Shown here one piece after another: positions 10,852 through 19,746 of a stretch of DNA of 64,000 nt. The position numbers were made by a program, and so were the translations under genes. The stretch is from Streptomyces diastatochromogenes (GTDB lineage Bacteria > Actinomycetota > Actinomycetes > Streptomycetales > Streptomycetaceae). How positions within the stretch are numbered: position 1 is the stretch's first letter; each line of letters begins with the position of its first letter. The notes under the pieces were generated by a model. That model made no database searches and was not told where the DNA came from. It was given only the letters and a program-made list of their open reading frames with translations. The stretch lies in NCBI RefSeq assembly GCF_002242805.1, contig NZ_MCGQ01000007.1:496001-560000 (forward strand). The letters run 5' to 3'.

Positions 10852-11697
10852 TTACAGGTAGTCCTCAAGGCGGCCCACCGTAAGTCCCCTTGCCTGGACG
10901 CGGCGCAGCAGGCGCGCCGTGCGTTCCTTCAGGGTGGGGCCGGTGGCCTCGTCGGGGCCGACCAGGACGATGTCGCCCGGGCGCAGGTGGCGCTCTCCGT
11001 GGGCGTAGGCGATGCCGTCGGAGGTCATGGCGGCGCGCCACAGGACGAGTGTGGAGATGCCGCAGTCGGCGGCCGCGCGCAGGGTGGTGGTGTCGTACGT
11101 GCCGTAGGGCGGGCGGAAGAGGCGGGGGCGGATGCCGAAGCGGGACCTGAGTTTGTCCTGCTGGCCGCAGATCTCGGCGCGCTGGCCGGCGTACGGCAGT
11201 CCGGGCATCGCCGGGTGGTCGAGGGTGTGGTTCTCGATGTCGGCGCCGACGGCGCGCAGGCGGGCGAAGTGGCCGTAGCCGGGGCCGACGACGCTGTCGG
11301 TGAGGAAGAAGCTGACCGGCAGCCGGAGGTCGCGGACCATGTCGACGAAGCGCGGGTCGCGTTCGGCGCCGTCGTCGTAGGTGAGGAAGACGACCTTGTC
11401 GGTGGTGGCGACGTGGTCCACGACCCGGGGCGGGAAGGCGCCCGCCCGGTGGGCCGTCGGGTGGCGGGCCGGGTGGCGGGGCGGGGCGGCGAGCGGGGCG
11501 GCCAAGCCCCAGCGGCGGTACGCCTGGCTGCCGGCCGGGCTCGGCTGCCGTACGCCTTGGGCCGCGCGTTTGCCGAGGCGTTCGATGGGGTCGACCGACT
11601 GGGCGCAGCCGGTGAGGAGGAGGGCCGAGGCGAGTACGGCGGCCAGCCCGGCCCGTACCCCTCCCGGACCGCGCCCCGGTCGCGCCCGGCGCCTCAC
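10852..11697 (-). CDS. Polysaccharide deacetylase lipoprotein (second of pair)
   Basis: A secreted carbohydrate esterase 4 (NodB-fold) protein of 281 residues, likely acting on cell-wall or exopolysaccharide acetyl groups. A basic N-terminus, hydrophobic core and lipobox LLTGC (Cys at about 31) predict a lipoprotein. The three NodB motifs are LTYDDGAE, ENHTLDHP and FRPPYG; Asp and both His metal ligands are kept. The GTG start (11697) overlaps the stop of the upstream deacetylase by 4 bp (GTGA), so the two are translationally coupled. The end RLEDYL is shared with its partner, which points to a tandem duplication. Confidence 0.9.
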   Translation of the reverse strand: MRRRARPGRGPGGVRAGLAAVLASALLLTGCAQSVDPIERLGKRAAQGVRQPSPAGSQAYRRWGLAAPLAAPPRHPARHPTAHRAGAFPPRVVDHVATTDKVVFLTYDDGAERDPRFVDMVRDLRLPVSFFLTDSVVGPGYGHFARLRAVGADIENHTLDHPAMPGLPYAGQRAEICGQQDKLRSRFGIRPRLFRPPYGTYDTTTLRAAADCGISTLVLWRAAMTSDGIAYAHGERHLRPGDIVLVGPDEATGPTLKERTARLLRRVQARGLTVGRLEDYL

Positions 11698-12623
11698 AGG
11701 TAGTCCTCCAGGCGTGCCACGGCGTACCCCTCGCGCGTGACCTTGTTCAGGAAGCGGCGCATGTCGTCGACCATCGTGCCGTCCCAGTCTTCGCGGCCGC
11801 GGAAGTGGGTGAGCACGATGTCGCCGGGGTGCAGGTTCTTGTCGTCCTCGCGGTACTCCCAGTGGTCGACGAAGACCTCCTCGTCCCAGATCGGCGCGTA
11901 CTTGATCCCGCAGGACTTGGCGGCGCGCAGGGTGTCGCCGTTGTAGTTGCCGTAGGGCGGGCGGAAGACGGTCGGTGCCTTGCCGAACCGCCGCTTCATG
12001 ACGGCCTGCATGCCGCAGATCTCGTCCTTCTGCTCCTCGTAGGAGAGTCCGGGCAGGTAGGGGTGGGTGAGGGTGTGGTTGTTGAGGGTGTGCCCCTCGG
12101 ACTGCATCCGGCGGAAGTAGCCGTAGTCGTCCTTGACGAGGTAGTTGCTGAGGAAGGCCGTGTAGGGGATCTTCAGGTCGCTCATCATGCGCAGGAACGC
12201 CGGGTCCTTCTCGGCGCCGTCGTCGATGGTGAGGAAGACGACCTTCTGCCTGGTGGGGACGGTGGTGAAGACCGGCGGCAGGTTCTCCTCCTCCTGGCCG
12301 TCCACCTCGAAGCCGTCGCGCGCGGTGATCTTCGGCTTCCTCGCCGGTGGCGCAGGGGGTCTCAGCGGGACCTCGTCGAGGTTCCAGTGCCGGGCGGCGG
12401 CGACCAGGCGGGCATGTTCGGCGGCGAGGCGGGCCTGCGGGTCCACCGGCCCGCCGTGGCCGCCGTGGCCGCCCTGGCCGGGGGCGCCCTGGGCTCCGGG
12501 GTCCGAGCCGAGGGCGGCACAGCCGGAGAGAAGGGCGGTGGAGGCCAGCGCGGCTGCCGCGCAGCGGAGGGCGAGCTTCGGAAGCCGTGCCCGACTTTTG
12601 TCATTTTGTACTACTACTCGCAT
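11694..12623 (-). CDS. Polysaccharide deacetylase lipoprotein (first of pair)
   Basis: This 309-residue NodB-fold protein carries LTIDDGAE, NNHTLTHP and FRPPYG, the metal and catalytic motifs of carbohydrate esterase 4. The signal region ends in the lipobox LLSGC, followed by a low-complexity spacer GQGGHGGHGGP. I chose the ATG at 12623, which starts a proper lipoprotein signal; the open frame runs further upstream into the divergent gene without coding character. It is the promoter-proximal member of the coupled deacetylase pair and ends in the same RLEDYL. Confidence 0.9.
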   Translation of the reverse strand: MRVVVQNDKSRARLPKLALRCAAAALASTALLSGCAALGSDPGAQGAPGQGGHGGHGGPVDPQARLAAEHARLVAAARHWNLDEVPLRPPAPPARKPKITARDGFEVDGQEEENLPPVFTTVPTRQKVVFLTIDDGAEKDPAFLRMMSDLKIPYTAFLSNYLVKDDYGYFRRMQSEGHTLNNHTLTHPYLPGLSYEEQKDEICGMQAVMKRRFGKAPTVFRPPYGNYNGDTLRAAKSCGIKYAPIWDEEVFVDHWEYREDDKNLHPGDIVLTHFRGREDWDGTMVDDMRRFLNKVTREGYAVARLEDYL

Positions 12624-12713
12624 GGCGTCGGATCCTTCCAGCCCCGGGCCCCGAACCCGGTCCGACACCGCCGCCGGAGGCGCACCATCCACCGACTGGC
12701 CCACAATGACCCG

Positions 12714-13886
12714 GTGAACGACCTCGCCCTTCTCCTCACCCCCGAAGGCCGCGCCCTCCTCGACGAGGTGCGCGACACCGACCCCGCACAGGAGCTGGCC
12801 GTCGCCACCCGGCTGCGCCGCGAGCACCCCGCCGAACTGGTGTCGGCGGCGCTGGGGCAGGCCCGGCTGCGGCAGCGGGCGGTGGCGAAGTTCGGGGCCG
12901 AGGACGCGCGGCGGATGTACTTCACGCCGAACGGGGTCGAGCAGTCGACCCGGGCGAGCGTGGCGGCGTACCGGGCGGGCCGTATGCGGGAGCTGGGCGT
13001 GACCTCGGTCGCCGACCTGTGCTGCGGGATCGGCGGCGACGCGATCGCGCTGGCCCGGGCCGGGATCCGGGTGCTGGCCGTGGACCGGGATCCGCTGACG
13101 GCGGCCGCGGCCCGGGCGAACGCCGAGGCGCTGGGGCTCGCCGGGCTGATCGAGGTGCGGGAGGCGGACGTCACGGAGGTGGACACGGCGGGCTACGACG
13201 CCGTGTTCGTGGACCCGGCGCGCCGGGGCGGGCGGGGCAGGATCTTCGACCCGGAGGCCTACTCACCGCCCCTGTCCTGGGCGGTCGCCACGGCCCTCGC
13301 CGCTCCCCGCGCCGCCCTGAAGATCGCCCCCGGCATCCCGCACGAGGCGATTCCCGCCGAGGCCGAGGCCGAGTGGATCTCGGACGGTGGGGACGTGAAA
13401 GAGGCGGTGCTGTGGTTCGGGGCCGGGACGCCGGGAAGCGTGCGGGCCACGCTGCTGCCCGGCCCGCGCACGCTGCTCGGCCGGGGGCTGCCCGATCCCC
13501 GGGTACGCCCGGTCGGAAGGTACTTGTACGAGCCCGACGGCGCCGTCATCCGTGCCCATCTGGTCGCGGAGGTGGCCGAGGAGGTCGGCGGCGGCCTGGT
13601 CGACGAGACCATCGCGTACGTCACGTCCGACGAACTGCGCCCGACGCCCTACGCCTCGGCCTACGAGATCACCGACCGACTCCCCTTCAACGTCAAGAAG
13701 TTGAAGGCCCTGCTGCGGGAGCGGGAGGTCGGCACGCTGACCGTGAAGAAGCGGGGGTCGGCGGTGGAACCGGAGGAACTGCGCCGGAAGGTCAAGCCGC
13801 AGGGACCCCACGCGGCGACCGTGTTCCTGACCCGGGTCGCGGGGGCCCCGACCATGCTGATCGGCGCCCCCGCACAGCCGCTGTAA
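12714..13886 (+). CDS. THUMP-like class I SAM-dependent methyltransferase
   Basis: A 390-residue actinobacterial methyltransferase-like protein. The AdoMet site is DLCCGIGGDAIALA, followed by the acidic strand VLAVDRDPLT and the motif VDPARRGGRGR in the place of the NPPY motif of base methyltransferases. The C-terminal third matches the THUMP-like domain, ending GTLTVKKRGSAVEPEELRRK. These features suggest action on RNA, but no substrate is established. The GTG at 12714 gives the expected N-terminus (NDLALLLTPEGRALL); upstream sequence in the same frame is not coding-like. Confidence 0.87.
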   Translation: MNDLALLLTPEGRALLDEVRDTDPAQELAVATRLRREHPAELVSAALGQARLRQRAVAKFGAEDARRMYFTPNGVEQSTRASVAAYRAGRMRELGVTSVADLCCGIGGDAIALARAGIRVLAVDRDPLTAAAARANAEALGLAGLIEVREADVTEVDTAGYDAVFVDPARRGGRGRIFDPEAYSPPLSWAVATALAAPRAALKIAPGIPHEAIPAEAEAEWISDGGDVKEAVLWFGAGTPGSVRATLLPGPRTLLGRGLPDPRVRPVGRYLYEPDGAVIRAHLVAEVAEEVGGGLVDETIAYVTSDELRPTPYASAYEITDRLPFNVKKLKALLREREVGTLTVKKRGSAVEPEELRRKVKPQGPHAATVFLTRVAGAPTMLIGAPAQPL

Positions 13887-13890
13887 ACCC

Positions 13891-15201
13891 TCACTGACCA
13901 GGAAGGGAACGCAGTTTCGCCCGCAACAGCCGGCGCTCGCTCTCGTTGCGCGCCAGCCCCGCTGCCCGTGCGAACTCCTCGCGCGCCTCGGCGGTGCGCC
14001 CCAGCCGCGCCAGCAGGTCGCCGCGCACGCTGGGCAGCAGGTGGTAGTCGCGCAGGGCGGGTTCGGCGGTCAGGGCGTCGACCAGCTTCAGACCCTCGGC
14101 CGGGCCCTCGGCCATCGACACGGCGACGGCGCGGTTCAGCTCGACGACCGGGGACGGGGCGCGGGAGGCGAGCAGGCCGTACAGGGTGGCGATGGTCCGC
14201 CAGTCGGTCTCCTCGTAGGAGTACGCGTGCGCGTGGCAGGCGGCGATGGCGGCCTGGAGGGCGTAGCGGCCGGGGGCGCCGGTGGCGGTGGCGTCGGCGC
14301 GGTCGAGGGCCCGGATGCCGCGGGCGACGAGCATGCGGTTCCAGCGGCGGCGGTTCTGGTCCTTCAGGAGCACCGGTGTGCCGTCGGGGCCGGTGCGGGC
14401 GGCGGTGCGGGAGGCCTGGAACTCCAGGAGCGAGGTCAGGGCGTGCACCTCGGGCTCCTTGGGCATCAGGGCCGAGAGCACCCGGGCCAGGCGCAGGGCG
14501 TCCTCGCACAGGCCGGGGCGCAGCAGGTCGTCCCCGGCGGTGGCCGCGTATCCCTCGTTGAAGATCAGGTAGATGACGTCCAGGACGGAGCCGAGGCGGG
14601 CCTCGCGGTCGGGGCCGTACGGCACCTCGAAGGCGACGTTCTTCGTGGCGAGCGTCTTTTTCGCCCGGACGATGCGCTGGGCGATCGTCGGCTCCGGGAC
14701 CAGGTAGGCCCGGGCGATCTCGGCCGTGGTCAGGCCGCCGAGCAGGCGCAGGGTGAGCGCGGTGCGGGCTTCCGGGGACAGCACCGGATGGCAGGTGGTG
14801 AAGACCAGCCGCAGCAGGTCGTCGTCGATGTCGTCCGGGTCGGCGGGCTCGTCGTACGACGCCGGGGCCGTGGTCTCCAGGTCCCGGCCGATCTCGGCGA
14901 GCTTGCGGGCGTAGGTCTCGCGGCGCCGGACCAGGTCGACGGCGCGGTGCCGCGCGGTGGCCATGAGCCAGGCGCCGGGGTTGTCGGGCACACCGTCCCT
15001 GGGCCACCGCTCCAGCGCCGCGACCAGCGCGTCCTGCGCCAGTTCCTCGGCGATGCCGACGTCCCGCACGATCCGGGCGACGCCGGCGACGACCCGGGGG
15101 GACTCCAGCCGGAAGACGGTCTCGATCGTGTGCGCCGCGGTCGGCTGTGCCGCGGTGGGCTGTGCCGCGGTGGGCTGTGCCGCGGTGGGCTGTGCTTCCA
15201 C
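13891..15201 (-). CDS. ECF42-type RNA polymerase sigma factor
   Basis: This 436-residue protein has sigma regions 2 and 4 in the first 190 residues (VARIVRDVGIAEELAQDALV; LTTAEIARAYLVPEPTIAQR) and a long helical, TPR-like extension (DUF6596) to the C-terminus. This layout, and a YCII/DGPF gene directly upstream, define the ECF42 group, which lacks a normal anti-sigma factor. The N-terminus is odd: four copies of a five-residue unit, QPTAA, encoded by a 15-bp tandem repeat, precede the conserved start of the sigma domain. The GTG at 15201 is the only convincing in-frame start above the repeat. Confidence 0.9.
   Translation of the reverse strand: MEAQPTAAQPTAAQPTAAQPTAAHTIETVFRLESPRVVAGVARIVRDVGIAEELAQDALVAALERWPRDGVPDNPGAWLMATARHRAVDLVRRRETYARKLAEIGRDLETTAPASYDEPADPDDIDDDLLRLVFTTCHPVLSPEARTALTLRLLGGLTTAEIARAYLVPEPTIAQRIVRAKKTLATKNVAFEVPYGPDREARLGSVLDVIYLIFNEGYAATAGDDLLRPGLCEDALRLARVLSALMPKEPEVHALTSLLEFQASRTAARTGPDGTPVLLKDQNRRRWNRMLVARGIRALDRADATATGAPGRYALQAAIAACHAHAYSYEETDWRTIATLYGLLASRAPSPVVELNRAVAVSMAEGPAEGLKLVDALTAEPALRDYHLLPSVRGDLLARLGRTAEAREEFARAAGLARNESERRLLRAKLRSLPGQ
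15131..15190. repeat. 15-bp tandem repeat in ECF42 sigma gene
   Basis: Three identical 15-bp units TGTGCCGCGGTGGGC (15146-15190) and one copy with two changes (15131-15145) sit head to tail. The unit is a multiple of three, so copy-number change would lengthen or shorten the protein without a frameshift. Confidence 0.93.
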
Positions 15202-15246
15202 AGCCCACCATGCAACACCCCCGGACGGCCCTGGGCCAAGGACCGC

Positions 15247-15603
15247 TCAGCCCTCGGCGATCTCCCGCACCTCGCAGGTGACGGTCCAGAACTCCTCGTG
15301 GACCTGGAGGAACCGCTTGGTCCACTCCAGGGCCTCGGCCATGTCCTTGCACTGCATGATCGCGTAGCCGCCGACGACCTCCTTGGACTCGGTGAAGGGC
15401 CCGTCGGTGACGGAGATCTTCCCGCCCTCCCAGCGCGCGGTGGTGCCCTGGGCGGAGGGGGTCAGGCCGGCGGTGTCGAGCATGACCCCGGCCTTGGTGA
15501 CCTCCTCGATCAGCCGGCCCATCCGCTGCATCAGCTCCTCGCTGGGGCCCTCGGCGGGGGCGGAGGCCTCGTCGATGCGCACGAGCGACAGATAGCGGGG
15601 CAT
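15247..15603 (-). CDS. YCII/DGPF family protein, partner of ECF42 sigma
   Basis: A 118-residue ferredoxin-fold protein of the YCII family with the diagnostic DGPF motif in TDGPFTESKEVVGGY. DGPF proteins are regularly coded beside ECF42 sigma genes and are assumed to serve in signalling or as targets of that sigma factor; their reaction is unknown. Here it lies 45 bp upstream of the sigma gene on the same strand. The ATG at 15603 begins the conserved MPRYLSLV strand. Confidence 0.9.
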   Translation of the reverse strand: MPRYLSLVRIDEASAPAEGPSEELMQRMGRLIEEVTKAGVMLDTAGLTPSAQGTTARWEGGKISVTDGPFTESKEVVGGYAIMQCKDMAEALEWTKRFLQVHEEFWTVTCEVREIAEG

Positions 15604-15732
15604 GGTGACTCCTTCGGTCGGTGCGGCGGGGTCCGTCCCCGCCGCTCACCCATGCGTCGATCGGGAGACACCCGGATCGACACGCTCCCGGAAATTCCTC
15701 GAAGAAATTTTTTCCGGGGGCGTGCGGCGCCG

Positions 15733-17094
15733 CTACTTCAGCTCGGACCCGAATCCCGCCTTCGTGTACGGCGCTGCGACCGCCTTGCCGCCGAAGACGA
15801 GGGCCGCGTCCGTGACCACGCCCGTGGGGCGGCCGCGCAGGACCCAGACCGCGCCGTTGCCCGCGTCCTCGTTCGGCGCGGAGGCGGCCAGGTCGGCGTG
15901 TCCGTTGCCGTCGATGTCGACCAGGCCGACCGTGTAGCCGAAGGCGTCGTTGACCTCGGCGGTGCCGGGGACGCCCTTGGTGTTCTGGGTGAAGGCCTGC
16001 GCGCCGGTGCCGGTCAGGCCGGAGCGGCTGCCGCGCAGCACGTCGACCACGCCCTCGTCCTGGTTCTCGCCGGGCACGCCGACCGCCACGTCGTCGATGC
16101 CGTCGCCGGTGATGTCGCCGACGGCGACCGAGCGGCCGAACATGTCGTTCTCCTCCAGGGCGCCCGGGACGCCGGGGGTGTTCTGCGTGTACGACTTCCA
16201 GGTGTCCGGGGCGCCCAGGCCCGCGGCCGAGCCGTACGCCACCCAGATCTCCTCGTCCTCGGCGCGGCCGATGACGAGGTCGTCGACGCCGTCGCCGTTG
16301 ACGTCCCCGATGGCCGCCGCGCGGTCCCCGGGGAAGTCGACGGACGGGGCGAAGCCCGAGGGGGTGCTGAGGTACACGTCGGTGCAGTGGCTTCCGTCGC
16401 CGCAGTACGAGGTGAGCGCGAGGTCGTCGCGGCCGTCGCCGTTGAGGTCGCCGGTGGCGCCGTCCTGGATGTCGATGTACTGGAGGTGGCCGGGGTCCAG
16501 GGGGGTCTTGGCGGCCGGGGTGCCGGTGCGCTTGAGCGGGCCCTTCCAGAGGGTGGCGGTGGTGCCGGCCGGGTCGTCGCCGCCGGAGAAGGTCGTGCGG
16601 AACAGGGCCAGGTCCAGCCGCCCGTCGCCGTCGAAGTCGCCGGTCTGGGTGTCGGCGGCGGGGACCGACGTACCGCCGGACAGTCCGCGTGGCCCGCCCC
16701 ACACCACGACCGCGTCACCGGACGTGGAGCCGACGACCAGGTCCGCGTACCCGTCGCCGTCCAGGTCGCCCTTGGACAGCTGGAAGCCGAAGACCCCGCC
16801 CTTGGCCGGGCTGCCCGGGATGCCGGACGTGGCACGGCTGATGATCGTGCGGTGGCTGGTGGACAGGCCGTGCGGGCCGCCGTACATCACGGTCACGTAG
16901 CCCGCCCTGGCCTTGCCCCCGATCGTGGCCTGCGGGGCGCCGACGGCGAGGTCGGGGTAGCCGTCGCCGTTGAAGTCGTCGCGGACGGGCGCGGCCGTCT
17001 TCGTCGCGGACGCCTGCGGTACGGCGGCCCCGAGGGCGGTGAGGCCCAGGGCCAGCGGAAGCGCCCAACGGGCGTGCGAACGCAACGAGAACAC
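15733..17094 (-). CDS. Secreted FG-GAP repeat protein
   Basis: A secreted protein of 453 residues with a signal peptide (basic start, then ALPLALGLTALGAAV, cleavage likely after ASA). The rest is a chain of about seven FG-GAP units, the integrin-like beta-propeller repeat, each with a calcium loop such as DFNGDGYPD, DLDGDGYAD, DVNGDGVDD and DIDGNGHAD. Such propellers bind partners or surfaces; no catalytic domain is present. It is followed by a sigma/YCII pair and preceded by the LCP gene, all on the minus strand but with gaps that suggest separate units. Confidence 0.93.
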   Translation of the reverse strand: MFSLRSHARWALPLALGLTALGAAVPQASATKTAAPVRDDFNGDGYPDLAVGAPQATIGGKARAGYVTVMYGGPHGLSTSHRTIISRATSGIPGSPAKGGVFGFQLSKGDLDGDGYADLVVGSTSGDAVVVWGGPRGLSGGTSVPAADTQTGDFDGDGRLDLALFRTTFSGGDDPAGTTATLWKGPLKRTGTPAAKTPLDPGHLQYIDIQDGATGDLNGDGRDDLALTSYCGDGSHCTDVYLSTPSGFAPSVDFPGDRAAAIGDVNGDGVDDLVIGRAEDEEIWVAYGSAAGLGAPDTWKSYTQNTPGVPGALEENDMFGRSVAVGDITGDGIDDVAVGVPGENQDEGVVDVLRGSRSGLTGTGAQAFTQNTKGVPGTAEVNDAFGYTVGLVDIDGNGHADLAASAPNEDAGNGAVWVLRGRPTGVVTDAALVFGGKAVAAPYTKAGFGSELK

Positions 17095-17178
17095 CGGAAA
17101 ACCCCCAGATGTACGGCGACTTGGTCACCGCAGGAGACTCACCGGCCACCCCCATGGTTGTACTGCCGGTGGTGCCGC

Positions 17179-18234
17179 TCAGCGCAGCGACGCCCACAGT
17201 TCGCTCGCCGCCGGTTCCTTCGCCACCACCCGGTTGGCGTCGGAGGGTGCCGTGACGACCGGCATCATCACCGTCTTCACCCGGTCGGCGGTGAGGCCCT
17301 TCAGGCTCTGGCCGAGCTTCATCAGTTCACCGAGGGAGTCCAGGCCGGTGTCCGTGGTGAGGCTGGCGGTCACCGCGTCGGCGACCTGGTAGAGCTTGGT
17401 CGGGTCGGCGAGGAGGTCGGTGTCGGCCATCTGCTCCAGCAGGGCCTTCACCAGCTTCTGCTGGAGGCCTATGCGGCCGAGGTCGCTGCCGTCGCCTATG
17501 CCGTGCCGGGTGCGGGCGAGGGCCAGGGCCTGGGTGCCGTCCAGGTGGTGGGTGCCGGCCTTGAGGTGCAGATGGCTTCTGTCGTCGTCGATGTCCTGGT
17601 CGGTGGTGACCGTGACCCCGCCGAGCGCGTCGACCAGCTTGGCGAAGCCGGAGAAGTCGATCTCCAGGTAGTGGTCCATGCGGACGCCGGTGATCGACTC
17701 GACGGTCTTGACCGCGCACACCGGACCACCCACCGAGTAGGCGCTGTTGAACATCGCGCTGTACGCCACCGCCGTGGAGCCGCCGGAGGACAGCGGGCAG
17801 GACGGGCGGGTGACGAGGGTGTCGCGCGGGATACTGACGACGGTCGCCTTCGTCCGGCCGGCGTCGATGTGCACCACCATCGCGGTGTCGGAGCGGGCGC
17901 CGGAGCTGTCGCCGCCGCCCAGCTCCTGGTTGGCCTTGCCGCTGCGCGAGTCGGAGCCGAGGACCAGGATGTTCAGGGCGCCGGTGGGCAGCGGGGAGGC
18001 GTCGGCCGAGGCGGTCGCGGCCGGGGTGGTCACCGCCTCCGCCGGGCGGTTGTCGCCGAGCGCGCTGTTGATGTCGACGCTCTTGATGTTGTTGTTGAGG
18101 TGCCAGTACGCGTAGCCGGCCGCGGCCACGCCCAGCACCAGGAATCCCGCCAGAGTGAGGCCGACGGCCTTCAGCGCTCTCGACCGCCGGCCCACCCGTC
18201 TGCCCGCGTCGCCCTGCTCCTCTTGTCGCGTCAC
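17179..18234 (-). CDS. LytR-CpsA-Psr (LCP) family cell-wall ligase
   Basis: LCP proteins transfer wall teichoic acid or other glycopolymers from lipid carriers to peptidoglycan outside the membrane. The 351-residue product has a basic cytoplasmic start, one membrane helix (VGLTLAGFLVLGVAAAGYAYW, roughly 27-48) and the LCP domain with NILVLGSDSR, RSDTAMVVHID and SIPRDTLV, which hold the arginine and aspartate residues binding pyrophosphate. The end of the protein matches the short C-terminal LytR region. Streptomyces has many LCP genes; this one is not beside teichoic acid genes. Confidence 0.93.
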   Translation of the reverse strand: MTRQEEQGDAGRRVGRRSRALKAVGLTLAGFLVLGVAAAGYAYWHLNNNIKSVDINSALGDNRPAEAVTTPAATASADASPLPTGALNILVLGSDSRSGKANQELGGGDSSGARSDTAMVVHIDAGRTKATVVSIPRDTLVTRPSCPLSSGGSTAVAYSAMFNSAYSVGGPVCAVKTVESITGVRMDHYLEIDFSGFAKLVDALGGVTVTTDQDIDDDRSHLHLKAGTHHLDGTQALALARTRHGIGDGSDLGRIGLQQKLVKALLEQMADTDLLADPTKLYQVADAVTASLTTDTGLDSLGELMKLGQSLKGLTADRVKTVMMPVVTAPSDANRVVAKEPAASELWASLR

Positions 18235-18308
18235 GGGCAGGAACGTAAGTCCGAATTATTAGGGGACTGTTAGCGGAAGCCGTGAGAACCCGTTTTCTTG
18301 GGAAATTC

Positions 18309-19664
18309 TCATCCCAACGTCACCGTGGGCAGCGGGTTGCTCCCGCTCCACGACGCGTTGAAACCGAACGTCACCGAACCGCCGTCCGGCACAGAGCCGT
18401 TGTACGAGGCGTTCGCGCAGGACACCGCCGCGCCCGACTGGGCGCACGTGGCGTTCCAGGCCTGCGTGATCTGCTGGCCCGCGCCGAACGTCCAGTTCGC
18501 CTTCCACGAGGACAGCGAGGCCCCGGAGCAGGAGATCGTGACCTGCCCCGTGAAGCCGGTGTTCCACTGGCTGGTCACGCTGTAGGCCGCGGTGCAGGCG
18601 CCGGTCGGGGGCGGGGTGGTGGTGGAGCCGCCGAGGGCCTCGGCGATGCCGTGGTAGGCCGGTTTCGGCGCGTAGTTCTCGTCGTACGGCGTCGCCGCCC
18701 CGTACCCGGGGAACGTGCTCGGCACCCAGGAGTCGGAGTCGGTGAAGCCCCACACGGTGACGTTGACGCAGCGGGCCACGGCCGCGCAGGCGGCCACCAC
18801 GGACTTGAAGTCGGCGGCCTGCTGGGCGAGTTTCGTGCTGTCGGCGGGCAGCGCCATCCGTACGTCCAGCTCGGTGATGGCCACGTCCACGCCGAGGTCG
18901 GCGAAGCGCTGGATGTTCTGCTGGAGCGTGGCCGGCACCTGGCCGAGGATCAGATGGGCCTGCAGGCCGACGCCGTCGATCGGAACGCCCTGCTGCTTGA
19001 GGGACTTGACCAGGTTGTACAGGGCGGTGGACTTCGCGTTCACGCCCTCGACGTTGTAGTCGTTGATGTACAGCTTGGCGTCCGGGTCGGCCGCGTGGGC
19101 CCAGGTCAGGGCGCTGGCGACATAGCCGGAGCCGAGGCCGTTGTACCAGAGGGTGGAGCGGTAGGTGCCGTCCTCGTTGAACGGCTCGTTGACCACGTCC
19201 CAGGCGGCGATCTTGCCCTTGTAGCGGCCGACCTCGGTGCTGATGTGGTTCTGCAGCAGGCTGCCGAGCTGGGCCGAGGTCCAGCTGCCGTTGGTCAGCC
19301 AGCTCGGGTTCTGGCTGTGCCAGACCAGGGTGTGGCCGCGCACCTGCTGGTTGTGGGCCTGGGCGAAGGCCACGATCTGGTCGGCCTCGCTCCAGTTGAA
19401 GCTGCCCTGGGTGGGCTCGACCGTGCCCCACTTCATGGCGTTGCCCGGGGTCAGCGAGCTGAACTGGGCCCCGGCGATGTCGCCGTACGTCCCGGTGAGC
19501 TTGGAGCCGGTGACCGCCGTACCGATGACCTTGCCCTTCGCGGCCGCGAGGTCGCGCAAGGGGGTGTCGGCGGCGTGCGCGGTGCCGGTGCCGGCGGCGA
19601 ACAGGCCGACAGCCGTGACCAGGGCGGCCAGGCAGGCCCTCGAAGGGGTTCTGGAGGATCTCAT
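18309..19664 (-). CDS. Endo-1,4-beta-xylanase, GH10 with CBM2
   Basis: A secreted xylanase of 451 residues. A signal peptide ends near AHAAD (about 32), the GH10 barrel spans 35-340, with acid/base Glu160 in WDVVNEP and nucleophile Glu265 in ITELD, and after the linker TTTPPPTG comes a family 2 carbohydrate-binding module (about 350-451) with [11 protein letters not shown] and the paired cysteines of the module. The ATG at 19664 follows GGAGG. The start region overlaps a GAAANTTTC-type palindrome found at many streptomycete xylanase genes. The LacI gene lies directly upstream on the same strand. Confidence 0.96.
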   Translation of the reverse strand: MRSSRTPSRACLAALVTAVGLFAAGTGTAHAADTPLRDLAAAKGKVIGTAVTGSKLTGTYGDIAGAQFSSLTPGNAMKWGTVEPTQGSFNWSEADQIVAFAQAHNQQVRGHTLVWHSQNPSWLTNGSWTSAQLGSLLQNHISTEVGRYKGKIAAWDVVNEPFNEDGTYRSTLWYNGLGSGYVASALTWAHAADPDAKLYINDYNVEGVNAKSTALYNLVKSLKQQGVPIDGVGLQAHLILGQVPATLQQNIQRFADLGVDVAITELDVRMALPADSTKLAQQAADFKSVVAACAAVARCVNVTVWGFTDSDSWVPSTFPGYGAATPYDENYAPKPAYHGIAEALGGSTTTPPPTGACTAAYSVTSQWNTGFTGQVTISCSGASLSSWKANWTFGAGQQITQAWNATCAQSGAAVSCANASYNGSVPDGGSVTFGFNASWSGSNPLPTVTLG

Positions 19665-19675
19665 TGCGGGTGCCT

Positions 19676-19688
19676 CCGAAAGTTTCGG
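19676..19688. promoter_or_regulatory. Xylanase operator palindrome
   Basis: CCGAAAGTTTCGG is a perfect 13-bp palindrome around one central base, 12 bp before the xylanase ATG. It contains GAAANTTTC, a motif reported upstream of many actinomycete xylanase genes. It touches the ribosome binding site. A wider repeat, CCTCCGAA (19673-19680) and TTCGGAGG (19706-19713), brackets the region. Confidence 0.75.
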
Positions 19689-19746
19689 TCGTGCAACCGA
19701 TTGACTTCGGAGGAGTGTGGGGGCGCACCTCCCACCCGTCAATACG

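Noticed and set aside
15131..15190. CRISPR-like array
   Set aside because: The units are 15 bp, directly adjacent without spacers, and in frame within a coding region. No CRISPR array was seen elsewhere.
13661..18273. Very long open frames of over 1000 codons opposite known genes (13661-16702 minus, 14041-18273 plus), and one at 19747-23286 minus running into the GH3 region
   Set aside because: High GC removes stop codons from non-coding frames. The products are Arg/Gly/Pro-rich low-complexity shadows with no family motifs, while the genes chosen in these regions have clear domains. Only the 3' part of the 19747-23286 frame is real (LacI).
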